The position numbers were made by a program, and so were the translations under genes. A stretch of 64,000 bases of DNA from an uncultured Clostridiaceae bacterium (GTDB lineage: Bacteria > Bacillota > Clostridia > TANB77 > CAG-508). The stretch spans positions 124,001-188,000 of the forward strand of contig CANSJQ010000001.1 of assembly GCA_947647275.1 (NCBI GenBank), in the 5' to 3' direction. Every line of letters starts with the position of its first letter. The stretch's first letter is position 1. Below, piece after piece: positions 1-8,986 of this stretch. Under the pieces are notes generated by a model. It searched no databases. It was not told where the DNA came from and saw only the letters and a list, made by a program, of their open reading frames with translations.

Positions 1-97
1 AATTGAAAACAAATATAATATATTGCTAAATGAATACAATACATCTCGTGCATGGAAAATTATAAAGGGATTTAGAAGTTTTTTAGGAAGGAAATAG
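1..97 (+). CDS. C-terminal end of an upstream gene (partial)
   Basis: An open frame enters from the left edge and stops with TAG at 95-97, giving about 31 residues that end in SRAWKIIKGFRSFLGRK. A basic, aromatic tail of this kind is common at the C-terminus of glycosyltransferases of polysaccharide loci, and the next gene is a glycosyltransferase starting 4 bases later, so it is probably part of the same operon. The tail holds the AGGAAGG ribosome binding site of the next gene. Function cannot be established from this fragment. Confidence 0.55.
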   Translation, partial: IENKYNILLNEYNTSRAWKIIKGFRSFLGRK

Positions 98-101
98 TAA
101 A

Positions 102-1936
102 ATGAATTTAAGACTTAAAGTTAGTATAGTAGTAGAATTTTATAAAAAAAATGGATTAAAAACAACTATAAAAAAGATATTAAAAAAAATAAAAAAGATA
201 ATTTTTTCTTCATTTAAACAACATAAATTTGAAAAAGAAGAAAACGAAAATTATAAACTATGGATACAAAATAATGAACCAAATGAAGAAGAGCTAGAAA
301 AACAAAGAAATACTAAGTTTGAGTATGAACCTAAAATAAGTATAATTGTGCCAATGTATAACACAAAAGAAAAGTATTTAAAAGAATTAATAGACTCAGT
401 AGTAAACCAAACATATACAAATTGGGAACTATGTTTAGCAGATGGAAGTAATGAAAAAAGAGAATATGTAGAGCCATTAGTCAATTTAGATAAAAGAATA
501 AAATACAAGTTTTTAAATGCAAATAAAGGAATATCTGAAAATTCTAATGAAGCATTAAAACTAGCTACACGGCGATTATATGGCATTACTTGATCATGAT
601 GATATTTTGCCAATATTTTCATTATATGAAATAGTAAAAGTAATTAACCAAGATAAAGAAGCGGAATTTATTTATACAGATGAAGATAAACTGCTAGAAG
701 AAAAAGAAAATAGAATGGGGCCACACTTTAAGCAAGATTATGCACCGGATACCTTAATGAGTTATAATTATATTTGCCACTTTTCAATATTCAAAAAAAG
801 TTTAATGGATAAATTAGGAGGCTTTAGAAAAGAATTTGATGGAAGCCAAGACTATGACTTAATATTTAGGGCGGTAGAGCAAGCAAATAAAATTATACAT
901 ATACCTAAAATACTATATCATTGGAGAATAAATGTAGATTCAGTAGCATCAAGTGCAAGTGCCAAACCATATGCATATGAAGCAGCCAAAAAAGCAATAT
1001 CAGCACATTTACAAAGGATAGGAGTAAAAGCGAAGGTAGAACATGCTCAAATTTTAGGAATGTATAAGGTAGCATATGAAGTAATAGGAAACCCAAAAGT
1101 ATCAATAGTAATACTAAATAAAGACCATAAAAAAGATTTGAAAAGATGCATAAATAGCATTATAAATAAAACTACTTATAGTAATTACGAAATAATAATA
1201 GTAGAGAACAATAGCCAAACAAAAGAAATATTTGACTATTATAAAGAAATACAAAAGCTAGAGAAAATTAGAATAGTAGAATATAGAGAAAAAGGCTTTA
1301 ATTATTCTAAACTAAATAACTTAGGCGTACAAAATTCTCATCGGAGAATATATAATACTACTAAATAATGATACACAAATAATAACACCAAATTGGATAG
1401 AAACTATGCTAGGAAATTGCCAAAGAGAAGATGTAGGAATTGTTGGAGCAAAACTAGTATATAAAAATAAAAAAGTACAACATGCAGGTGTAGTACTTGG
1501 TTTAACAGGGATAGCAGGACACATTAATTTAGAATTGGATGAAAATGACCCTGGTTATATGGCAAGAAATATAATATCTCAGAATTTCAATGCTGTTACA
1601 GGTGCAATGATGATGATATCAAAAAAGGACTATGAAGAAGTAGGAGGTTTAGACGAAGACTTCCCAGTAGCATATAATGATGTAGATTTATGCTTAAAAA
1701 TAAGAAATAAAAATAAAGTAATTGTAATGAATCCATTTGCTGAGGCCTATCATTTTGAATCAAGAACAAGAGGATATGAAATATCAAATGAAAAAATAAA
1801 AAGACTAGAAGAAGATGCAAACAGACTTAAAAGCAAATGGAAAGAGTTTTTTGAAAAAGAGGATCCTTATTTTAATATAAACTTTAGGCATGATACTTCA
1901 ATTATTAGAATAAGACCAGACAAAGCAATAAAATAA
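102..1936 (+). CDS. Tandem-domain family 2 glycosyltransferase, requires two +1 frameshifts
   Basis: Read with two +1 shifts this is one 610-residue protein with two GT2 (GT-A fold) domains, typical of bifunctional rhamnan or cell-wall polysaccharide glycosyltransferases. Domain 1 (about residues 75-320) has SIIVPMYN, then ATGDY and LLDHDD (DxD metal site). Domain 2 (about 330-570) has VSIVILN, then HGEYIILLNNDT, a GxxGxxGAKL-like region and the FPVAYNDVDLCLK acceptor motif. In the DNA an extra C at 570 turns ACA-GGC into ACA-CGG-C, and an extra C at 1342 turns CAT-GGA into CAT-CGG-A; each falls just before the conserved glycine of the A-x-G-(D/E)-Y motif. Without shifting, the product stops after 163 residues. 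The downstream gene follows after one base. It probably transfers sugars on the cytoplasmic side of the membrane. It could be a pseudogene, but the rest is intact and the same lesion recurs elsewhere. Confidence 0.8.
570..573 (+). other. Candidate +1 recoding site CGG-C (glycosyltransferase domain 1)
   Basis: Zero frame reads GCT ACA CGG CGA TTA and stops 21 bases later. Skipping C570 reads GCT ACA GGC GAT TAT (A-T-G-D-Y), the conserved GT2 motif, and the frame then stays open to the second site. The conserved glycine is encoded by the GGC directly after the extra C. Confidence 0.8.
1342..1345 (+). other. Candidate +1 recoding site CGG-A (glycosyltransferase domain 2)
   Basis: Zero frame reads TCT CAT CGG AGA ATA and stops at 1366-1368. 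Skipping C1342 reads TCT CAT GGA GAA TAT ATA (S-H-G-E-Y-I), followed by LLNNDT, the expected GT2 metal-binding stretch. This is the second site in the same gene with the same shape. Confidence 0.8.
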
Positions 1937-1937
1937 A

Positions 1938-3527
1938 ATGGAGAAGAAAATGAAAAATAAAAAGAATATATTAGTACTAATTTTTTGTATATTTATAACA
2001 GTTATGTTTTTTACATATCAAGTGGTAATAACTTATGATACATCACATTATTTATGGCTTACAAGCCTACTAAGTAAAGGAGGAGACTTTAGCACATGGG
2101 ATGTAGCAAGAGGACCGATATTTCCAATGTTTATACGAACTTGTAATATAATATTCGGACATAACACAAACGGATTATTATTAGGAATGTTTATATTTTA
2201 TATATTAATGCTATTAGGATGTTATTTAATATACAAAGATACTATAAAAGATGAAGAACATTTTAATAAAAAAGTAAAATACATATTGATATTTTTATTC
2301 TTACTATTAGTTGTTTTTAATCCTATGATAATAGGCTATTATCATACATTACTTACAGAATTTGTAGGAATGACTTTTAGTATAATTGGCTGCTATTTAG
2401 CTTGGAAGTGGATGGGCATTAATTTTAAAGAAAATAAAGTAAAATATAGTATATATACATTGGTATTAGCGATACTAACTGCTATTGCATGGCAATTAAA
2501 ACAACCATATGTAACCACAATACTATTTCCAATAATAATAGCAAGCATAATATCTTTTGTAAGAAATGTAAATTTTAAAAATTTCTTGCAAAGAATAGCA
2601 ACACTTATTACATGTATTATTGTATTAGTAGCTAGTATAAAGATATGGAATGTAATACTTGAAAAAAATAATGTTACTATTAAAGAAAATAGAACATCAG
2701 CAGGATTCTTTGCATCAGGAATTTTAGGAGGAATAACAAATTATAATATTCAAGATATAGAAACTTTTGATACTACTCAAGAAATAGAAGAAAGTACAAA
2801 AATAGCAGGAGAAGATAAAGCTAAAATAAAAGATATATTAGAAAGTAAATCTGAATATAGAGCATATTTGGTAATAGATACAAATAAAGAAAATTATGAA
2901 ATTATATATTTAAAAGAGAATGTAATATCAACAACAGAAGCAATTAAATTTTTACTAAGTTCATTAATAAAGGATCCAAAAGCTATAATAGGAGGATATG
3001 TTTCAAATTATTTAGCAACAATAAGTATATATGATATTGACTTTATAGGAAATAAAATAGAAATTTCAAAAAATATAAATTTTATAACTACAAAAGAAAT
3101 AGATGCAATAGGATATAAAATTTATGATTATGGAAAAGAAAATGTATTTTATTTATCACCAGAATATGAAATATATGCAGAAGAATATAGAAGTGTAAAT
3201 AAACCAATAATTAATGTAAATAGGGTAATGAGAAAATTACAAATGCCAATGGCAATAACAATGAAAATAAGTTATTTAGTATTACCAATTTTAGTAATAT
3301 GTAGCATAACAGCTGTATTTGTAACAAAGAAAAGATATAATGAAAAATATTGCAGAATTATAGATATCATAACAATTTTATATATATTTAGCCTATTACA
3401 CATTTTAGTACATAGTATACTAGGTGCAGTAATAGACAGATACACAATGCCAGCTTTAATAACTACATTTATGGGGATACTATTTAGTATTTATGCTATT
3501 ATATATAGAAAAAAATATAAAAAGTAA
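1938..3527 (+). CDS. Polytopic membrane protein of the polysaccharide locus
   Basis: A 529-residue protein with an N-terminal membrane segment (residues 8-25) and about ten further hydrophobic segments. A large hydrophilic loop lies at about residues 235-415. There is a YYHTLLTEF stretch in an early loop, where GT-C type glycosyltransferases often carry acidic residues. The ATG follows the previous stop by one base and GGAGAAG near the junction is a weak binding site, so translation is probably coupled. I do not recognise a specific family. A GT-C glycosyltransferase or a repeat-unit processing protein is a reasonable guess because of the neighbours. Confidence 0.6.
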   Translation: MEKKMKNKKNILVLIFCIFITVMFFTYQVVITYDTSHYLWLTSLLSKGGDFSTWDVARGPIFPMFIRTCNIIFGHNTNGLLLGMFIFYILMLLGCYLIYKDTIKDEEHFNKKVKYILIFLFLLLVVFNPMIIGYYHTLLTEFVGMTFSIIGCYLAWKWMGINFKENKVKYSIYTLVLAILTAIAWQLKQPYVTTILFPIIIASIISFVRNVNFKNFLQRIATLITCIIVLVASIKIWNVILEKNNVTIKENRTSAGFFASGILGGITNYNIQDIETFDTTQEIEESTKIAGEDKAKIKDILESKSEYRAYLVIDTNKENYEIIYLKENVISTTEAIKFLLSSLIKDPKAIIGGYVSNYLATISIYDIDFIGNKIEISKNINFITTKEIDAIGYKIYDYGKENVFYLSPEYEIYAEEYRSVNKPIINVNRVMRKLQMPMAITMKISYLVLPILVICSITAVFVTKKRYNEKYCRIIDIITILYIFSLLHILVHSILGAVIDRYTMPALITTFMGILFSIYAIIYRKKYKK

Positions 3528-3620
3528 ATTTAAGGATTTCCAAGCGATGAAAATTTCAAAGAAAGTATAGAAATTCCAACTGTAAAATATGGAATGTTTA
3601 GAAAGGAAGAAAAAAGACAT

Positions 3621-5633
3621 ATGAAAAAATGTGATATAATAATTCCAATTTATAATTCACCAGAATGGGTAAAAATGTGTGTATATGCATTATATAAAAA
3701 TACACCAGAAGAATATATAGGAAAAGTAATTTTAATGAATGATAATTCAGACGAATTAACTTGTAATTGTATAGAAAACTTAAGTAAAAAATATGAAAAA
3801 ATAGAAGTATATAAAAATGAAGAAAACTTAGGTTTTATAAAAAATGTAAATAAAGGGATGGATAAAACAACAGCAGATTACATTTTACTATTAAACACAG
3901 ATTGTTTAGTATCTAAAAATACAATTCCAAAGTTAATTAGTCATATGGAGCAAAATAAAAAAATTGGACTAATATGCCCAATTTCTAGTAATGCAGCAAA
4001 CTTATCATATGACATTCCAGAAAATTATAGTTATATGCAAGTAAACGAATTATTCTATAAAAACTTTGAAGGAATGAACTTTGATGCTTGTACAGTTGTA
4101 GGAAATTGCCTTATGATTTCAAGAAAATGTATGGAAGAAACAGGATACTTAGATGAAATATATGGTATGGGTTATGGAGATGAAACAGACTATCAATTTA
4201 AAGCACATAAACAAGGCTTTGAAGCAAAAGTTGCAATTGACACATATGTATACCATAAATCTGAGGTTTCATTTGGGACAAGCCCAGAAAAACAAAAAAG
4301 GCTAGAACATAATAGAAAAATATTCTTTGAACGTTGGGGAGAAGAATATAATAAAAAAATGCAAGAATATATAAAGAATGACCCAATTGAATATATAAAA
4401 AACAATTTAAAAATAGAAGAAAAACCATCACCAGAAGTATTATTCTTTTTACCAGATATACATCAAAATGCAGGTGGAGTACATATGGTTGTAGATATTG
4501 TAAATTATCTAAATATAAATGGATGCTTTGCAAACATTTTAACTGAAAGAATACATGAATATAAAGAGATAATGCTATTCACGCCAACTTTTATGAAAAA
4601 TATTAAAACTATTTCACCTAAATGTATAGTAGGAACAATATATCCAACAATATTCTTTTGCGAAGCAATAGCAAAACATTTTGATATTCCATCAGTCAAC
4701 TTTATGCAAGGATATGAGCCATGTTTTGATAATGGAGAGGTATATAGTTGGGCAGAACTTGCTTGTAGAAATAGCCAAAATATTTTAGCAATATCATCAT
4801 TTTTAAAAGAAAAATGTAAAGTTAATTTTGAAAAAGATGCAACTGTAATACCAAACAATATTAATATAGATTTATTATATAATCACAAAAAAGAAACATC
4901 AAAAACAAAGCAAATAACAATGGTATTTAGAGATAATTTTCCAAAAGGAGATTTCTTACTTAATGAAATTCTTAAAAAGTTAACTTTAAAGAATTATAAT
5001 ATAGAAATAAACGTTATTTATATGAGGGAGATATTGTTCCCTATAAATAATAATAAAAACATAAAAATTAATTTTTATAAAGGCCCATTAAACAGAAAAG
5101 AAGTTAGTAAAATTTTATTTAACACAGATATTTTTATAGATGCATCATTAATGGAAGGTTTTGGCTTAATGTCGTTAGAAGCAATGGCAGCAGGAGCAGT
5201 TCCAATAGTATCTGAATCTTTTGGAATAGATGAATACGCAGTAAATGAAGAAAATTCATTTATAATAAAAGAAGTAAATAATGTAGATAAATACATAGAA
5301 AAAGTAGAATATTTATTAGAAAATGAAAAAATATTAGATAATATGAGTAAAAAGGCACAAGAAAAAGTATTGGAATTTGATATAGATAAAAATATAAACA
5401 AATATATAAAATACTTTAGAGCAGTAGAAAAACAAGAAATTAGACTAACAAATAAAGAACAAGAAGAGTCTAAAAAATGGTATGTAAATGAAGTAAATCT
5501 TTTTAAAGGGAAAGAGGTTTCAACAAACCAAATGAGCAAAAAAAGAAGAATATATCATAGAATATTAAAATTATTTCCAAAAGGGGTAAAAACAAAAGTA
5601 AAATTAATTTTAAAGAAATTAATAGATGAATAA
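3621..5633 (+). CDS. Bifunctional glycosyltransferase, GT2 plus GT4 domains
   Basis: A 670-residue protein. The N-terminal GT2 domain (about residues 1-250) has IIIPIYNSPEWVKMCV, LLNTDC as the DxD-like site and GYGDETDYQFKAH near its end. The C-terminal GT4 (GT-B fold) domain (about 285-610) ends with the nucleotide-sugar signature EGFGLMSLEAMAAG. Such fusions build successive linkages of a surface glycan. I chose ATG 3621 because GGAAG lies just upstream and MKKCDIIIP is the usual domain start; an in-frame ATG at 3594 exists. About 20 readable codons precede 3594 without a start, which looks like the tail of a decayed gene. ATG of the next gene follows 12 bases after the stop. Confidence 0.85.
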   Translation: MKKCDIIIPIYNSPEWVKMCVYALYKNTPEEYIGKVILMNDNSDELTCNCIENLSKKYEKIEVYKNEENLGFIKNVNKGMDKTTADYILLLNTDCLVSKNTIPKLISHMEQNKKIGLICPISSNAANLSYDIPENYSYMQVNELFYKNFEGMNFDACTVVGNCLMISRKCMEETGYLDEIYGMGYGDETDYQFKAHKQGFEAKVAIDTYVYHKSEVSFGTSPEKQKRLEHNRKIFFERWGEEYNKKMQEYIKNDPIEYIKNNLKIEEKPSPEVLFFLPDIHQNAGGVHMVVDIVNYLNINGCFANILTERIHEYKEIMLFTPTFMKNIKTISPKCIVGTIYPTIFFCEAIAKHFDIPSVNFMQGYEPCFDNGEVYSWAELACRNSQNILAISSFLKEKCKVNFEKDATVIPNNINIDLLYNHKKETSKTKQITMVFRDNFPKGDFLLNEILKKLTLKNYNIEINVIYMREILFPINNNKNIKINFYKGPLNRKEVSKILFNTDIFIDASLMEGFGLMSLEAMAAGAVPIVSESFGIDEYAVNEENSFIIKEVNNVDKYIEKVEYLLENEKILDNMSKKAQEKVLEFDIDKNINKYIKYFRAVEKQEIRLTNKEQEESKKWYVNEVNLFKGKEVSTNQMSKKRRIYHRILKLFPKGVKTKVKLILKKLIDE

Positions 5634-5644
5634 AAGGAGAAAAA

Positions 5645-6340
5645 ATGAAAGTATTAATAATGATACCAGCTTATAACGAAGCATTAAATATAGAAAAAAC
5701 TGTAAAAGATGTGTTGGAAAATACAGATTATGATTATATAGTTATAAATGACTGTTCAAAAGATAATACAAAAGAAGTATGTGAAAAAAACAACTTTAAT
5801 ATGCTTTCATTACCTATAAATTATGGTTTAACCTCAGCAATACAAGTAGGAATGAAATATGCATATCAAAAAAATTATGATATAGCAATACAATTTGATG
5901 GTGATGGCCAACATCAAGCAAAATATTTAAAAGATTTAGTACAAGAAATACAAAACAAAAATTGTCAAATTGCAATAGGTTCTAGATTTGTAGAAAACAG
6001 AAAGCCACATTCATTAAGAATGCTTGGAAGCAATTTAATTTCATTTTGTATTAAATTAACTACAGGAAAGAAAATAAAAGACACAACTTCAGGAATGAGA
6101 GCGTATAGTAGACAAGCCATAGAAGAATTTGTAAAAAACCCAAGTTTAACACCAGAGCCAGATACTATTGTATATATGATAAAAAGAGGGATAAACGTAA
6201 AAGAAGTACAAGTAGAAATGAGTGACAGAGAATTTGGAGAAAGCTATTTAAAACCAATAAAAGCAATTGAATATATGTTTAATATGGTATTTTCTATTTT
6301 ATTTATTCGTTCTACTACAAAGAAAAAAGGAGGTAAATAA
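5645..6340 (+). CDS. DPM1-like family 2 glycosyltransferase
   Basis: A 231-residue protein with the polyprenyl-phosphate glycosyltransferase pattern: IPAYNEALNIEKTV at the start, DYIVINDCSKDNT, and the metal-binding QFDGDGQH. There is no C-terminal membrane pair, so it is the short soluble type. Directly downstream lies a DUF2304 membrane protein, the usual partner of this short type, which probably anchors it to the membrane. The product is likely a polyprenyl-phosphate sugar used by the nearby membrane transferases. An AAGGAG ribosome binding site lies at the right distance. Confidence 0.85.
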   Translation: MKVLIMIPAYNEALNIEKTVKDVLENTDYDYIVINDCSKDNTKEVCEKNNFNMLSLPINYGLTSAIQVGMKYAYQKNYDIAIQFDGDGQHQAKYLKDLVQEIQNKNCQIAIGSRFVENRKPHSLRMLGSNLISFCIKLTTGKKIKDTTSGMRAYSRQAIEEFVKNPSLTPEPDTIVYMIKRGINVKEVQVEMSDREFGESYLKPIKAIEYMFNMVFSILFIRSTTKKKGGK

Positions 6341-6341
6341 A

Positions 6342-6692
6342 ATGTCAATAACATTAAGAGTTTTATTAATTATAGCATCATTTTTTTCTTTTCTATTATG
6401 TTTAAAAAGAATAAAACAAGCTAAATTAAAAATAACAAATTCAGTTGTATGGATGTTAGGTAGTTTAGCCTTAGTATTAATGGCAATATTTTCTAATGCA
6501 GTAGAATGGATAGCTACAAAATTAGGGTTTATTGCACCTGTTAATTTTGTATTCTTAGTAATGATAGCTTTTTTATTAATGCAAACTTTTATAGACAATA
6601 TTAGAATATCTACACTAAATGAAAAAATAAAAGAATTAGACCACTATATAGCTTTAAAAGAATTAGAAAAAAACAAGGAGAATAAGAATTGA
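6342..6692 (+). CDS. DUF2304 family membrane protein
   Basis: A 116-residue protein with three hydrophobic segments (about residues 5-22, 36-56, 66-84) and a charged coiled tail (LNEKIKELDHYIALKELEKN), the normal shape of DUF2304 proteins that accompany DPM1-like transferases. I chose ATG 6342, which has AAAGGAGG 8 bases upstream; the longer reading from 6267 would run through the end of the previous gene. One base separates it from the previous stop. Its role as a membrane anchor or flippase-like partner is inferred from family context. Confidence 0.8.
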   Translation: MSITLRVLLIIASFFSFLLCLKRIKQAKLKITNSVVWMLGSLALVLMAIFSNAVEWIATKLGFIAPVNFVFLVMIAFLLMQTFIDNIRISTLNEKIKELDHYIALKELEKNKENKN

Positions 6693-6891
6693 TTTAACAT
6701 GGCTAAAACCACAAAAATCTGAAGGAAAGTGCACATATGTACAAAATCCAACAGATGAAAAAGAATGGGTAGAACAAATAAAAGAAATTCAAGATAAAAA
6801 AGCTCAAAAAATTATTTTTGATGAGTATAATAGTGAAAAAATAGCTATAAAATATTTAGATTTATTTTATGAAATAAATAAAAGAAAGTGA
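6688..6891 (+). CDS. Small ORF with apparent ATT start, glycosyltransferase-tail-like
   Basis: The frame is open from 6688 to TGA 6889-6891 and gives 67 residues (IDLTWLKPQKSEGKC...). No ATG, GTG or TTG lies near its 5' end, but AAGGAG at 6675-6680 sits 7 bases before ATT 6688, so ATT initiation is the simplest reading. It overlaps the previous stop by 5 bases. The end of the frame (YNSEKIAIKYLDLFYEI) resembles the C-terminal helix of GT4-type glycosyltransferases, so it may be the relic of a larger gene that has kept translation signals. Function unknown. Confidence 0.45.
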   Translation: MDLTWLKPQKSEGKCTYVQNPTDEKEWVEQIKEIQDKKAQKIIFDEYNSEKIAIKYLDLFYEINKRK

Positions 6892-6892
6892 T

Positions 6893-8170
6893 ATGATGGT
6901 GAAAGAAAATATAGATAGAAAAAATGTAATATGGAATATAATAGGAGCAACAGCAAATGCATTTAATTCACTATTTTTTACGATTATAGTAACAAGAATA
7001 AATGGGACCTTTGATGCAGGAATATTCTCATATTCATTTGCAACAGCATGTATGTTATATATAGTAGGAGTATATGCAGGAAGAACATTTCAAGTAACAG
7101 ATACTAGCAAAGAAAATTCAGATACAGATTATATATATAATAGAATTATAACATGTATTATTATGATTGTTGTATCAATTTTATTTGTTATAATAAAAGG
7201 TTATGATACATATAAAAGTATAATTTTTGTACTATTATGCATTTTTAAATGTTCAGAAGCATTTGCAGAAGTTCTGTATGGAGTTTTACAAAAAAATGGA
7301 AAACTATATAAAGTAGGTATATCAATGTTTGTAAAAGCAGTTATATCACTTGTACTATTCTTAATAATAGATGCAATAACTAAAAATCTAATGCTAGCTT
7401 GCATTTCTATACTAATTATTAACATACTTATTATGCTTATATATGATTATACAAATATAAAGAAAGTTAATTTGATAAAAACAAAATATTCAAACAAAGC
7501 CAATATAAGACTTTTTAAGATAGGTTTTTATACATTTATATTAACATTTTTAGGAATATATTTAATAAATGCACCAAGATATGCAATAGATGATATTTTA
7601 ACAAGTGATATACAAACAATATTTGGAATAATAATAATGCCAGCAACATTTATGGGGCTTTTAGGACAATATATTATTCAGCCATGTTTAACAAAAATTT
7701 CAGAAAATATAAAGAATGAAAACTATAATAACTTAAAAAATATAATTAAAATGTTAATAATAATGATACTAGTATTTGGAATAATAGTTACAATAGTTGC
7801 ATGGTTATTAGAAGTACCAGTATTAGAACTAGTATATGGTATATCATTAAGTAACTATTTTGAAAGTATGATGATTATAATTATAGGTTCTATTTTATAT
7901 AGTTTAGGTACAATATTATCAGCTATATTAATAGCAATGAGGAAAACCTTATATCAAGTAATAATATATGCTATTACCTCTATAATAGTAACAATATTAT
8001 CATATAATTTGGTAAATATAATTCAAATAAAAGGAGCAGCTATAGCATATTTTATAACAATGTTAATAGTAAGTTTAGCATTTGCAGTTTACACAATTTT
8101 AAATATGAAAGAATATAAAAGAAGTTGGAGAATTTTAAATGAAAATATCAATAATAACTGTAACATATAA
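6893..8170 (+). CDS. Wzx-type polysaccharide flippase (MATE/MOP superfamily)
   Basis: A 425-residue protein with about twelve transmembrane segments and the pattern of polysaccharide biosynthesis proteins that export lipid-linked repeat units: NVIWNIIGATANAFNSLFF at the start, and FFTIIVTRINGTFDAGIFSYSF in the first loop. Few charged residues lie within the membrane. It lies among glycosyltransferase genes, so it probably flips their lipid-linked product across the membrane. The binding site is weak (GAAAG) and translation is probably coupled to the small upstream frame. The next gene starts inside its 3' end with a 32-base overlap. Confidence 0.82.
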   Translation: MMVKENIDRKNVIWNIIGATANAFNSLFFTIIVTRINGTFDAGIFSYSFATACMLYIVGVYAGRTFQVTDTSKENSDTDYIYNRIITCIIMIVVSILFVIIKGYDTYKSIIFVLLCIFKCSEAFAEVLYGVLQKNGKLYKVGISMFVKAVISLVLFLIIDAITKNLMLACISILIINILIMLIYDYTNIKKVNLIKTKYSNKANIRLFKIGFYTFILTFLGIYLINAPRYAIDDILTSDIQTIFGIIIMPATFMGLLGQYIIQPCLTKISENIKNENYNNLKNIIKMLIIMILVFGIIVTIVAWLLEVPVLELVYGISLSNYFESMMIIIIGSILYSLGTILSAILIAMRKTLYQVIIYAITSIIVTILSYNLVNIIQIKGAAIAYFITMLIVSLAFAVYTILNMKEYKRSWRILNENINNNCNI

Positions 8171-8897
8171 TTCGTCAAAAACATTGAAAGATACTTTAGA
8201 ATCAGTGTTAAAACAAACATACAAAAATTATGAACACATTATAGTAGATGGGCTATCAAAAGATAATACAATGCAAATTGTAAAGGAATATGAAGAAAAA
8301 TATAATGGAAAATTAATATATATTAGTGAAAAAGATTCGGGATTATATGATGCAATGAATAAAGGAATTAAAATGGCAACAGGAGATATAATTGGAATAC
8401 TAAATTCAGATGATGTATATGCTCATGAAAATGTATTACAAGAAATAGTAGAAAAGTTTAAAGAAACAAATTGTGATGGAACATATGCTAACCTAATATT
8501 TATGGATGAAGAAACAATGAGTAAACCACAGAGAATATGGAATTCACCCAAAGGAAAATTAGAAAATGGTTGGCATCCAGCACATCCTACATTATATTTA
8601 AAAAAATCAGTATATGATAAAGTAGGACTTTTTAACTTAAATTACAAAATAGCAGCAGATTATGATTTTATGATAAGAGTAATGAAAGATAATAAAGTAA
8701 AATTAGAATATATAAATGACTATATTATATATATGAGAACAGGAGGGACTAGTACAGCAGGATTAAAAGGATATATAAAAAATTTAAAAGATGCAAATGA
8801 AGTTTTAAAAAACAACAATATAAAATATCCATATATTGTGAATGTCAAAAGAATAATAAAGACGATAAAAGAAATAGTAATATCTAAAAAACAATAA
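8139..8897 (+). CDS. Family 2 glycosyltransferase (WcaA-like)
   Basis: A 252-residue single GT2 domain: ISIITVTYNSSKTLKDTLESV at the N-terminus, HIIVDGLSKDNT, EKDSGLYDAMNKG, and ILNSDDVY as the metal site. HPTLYLKKSVYDKVG and AADYDFMIRV fit the colanic-acid and teichoic-type branch of the family. It starts within the flippase gene (overlap 32 bases) with GGAG upstream, showing it belongs to the same operon. It ends directly at a perfect inverted repeat that would end the operon transcript. Confidence 0.85.
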   Translation: MKISIITVTYNSSKTLKDTLESVLKQTYKNYEHIIVDGLSKDNTMQIVKEYEEKYNGKLIYISEKDSGLYDAMNKGIKMATGDIIGILNSDDVYAHENVLQEIVEKFKETNCDGTYANLIFMDEETMSKPQRIWNSPKGKLENGWHPAHPTLYLKKSVYDKVGLFNLNYKIAADYDFMIRVMKDNKVKLEYINDYIIYMRTGGTSTAGLKGYIKNLKDANEVLKNNNIKYPYIVNVKRIIKTIKEIVISKKQ

Positions 8898-8917
8898 TAA
8901 AATATTGTTTTTTAGAT
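8882..8917 (+). terminator. Inverted repeat ending the glycosyltransferase operon
   Basis: ATCTAAAAAACAATA at 8882-8896 is mirrored perfectly by TATTGTTTTTTAGAT at 8903-8917. The stem includes the last codons and stop of the upstream gene and has a T-run on its 3' arm. The stem is AT-only apart from two pairs, so its strength is uncertain. Confidence 0.5.
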
Positions 8918-8933
8918 TATTTTAATGTATAAT
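8905..8933 (+). promoter_or_regulatory. Promoter for rfbD
   Basis: TTGTTT at 8905-8910, a 17-base spacer and TATAAT at 8928-8933 match the vegetative sigma factor consensus. The -35 element lies inside the 3' arm of the preceding inverted repeat. Confidence 0.6.
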
Positions 8934-8986
8934 AATAAAGTAACCATAAACAGTATTATTTAAGCAGAAAGCGAGGTACTATACAC

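Noticed and set aside
102..1936. Pseudogene explanation for the broken glycosyltransferase
   Set aside because: Both breaks are the same extra C before a conserved glycine, the rest is intact, and the same break occurs in pheS and truA.
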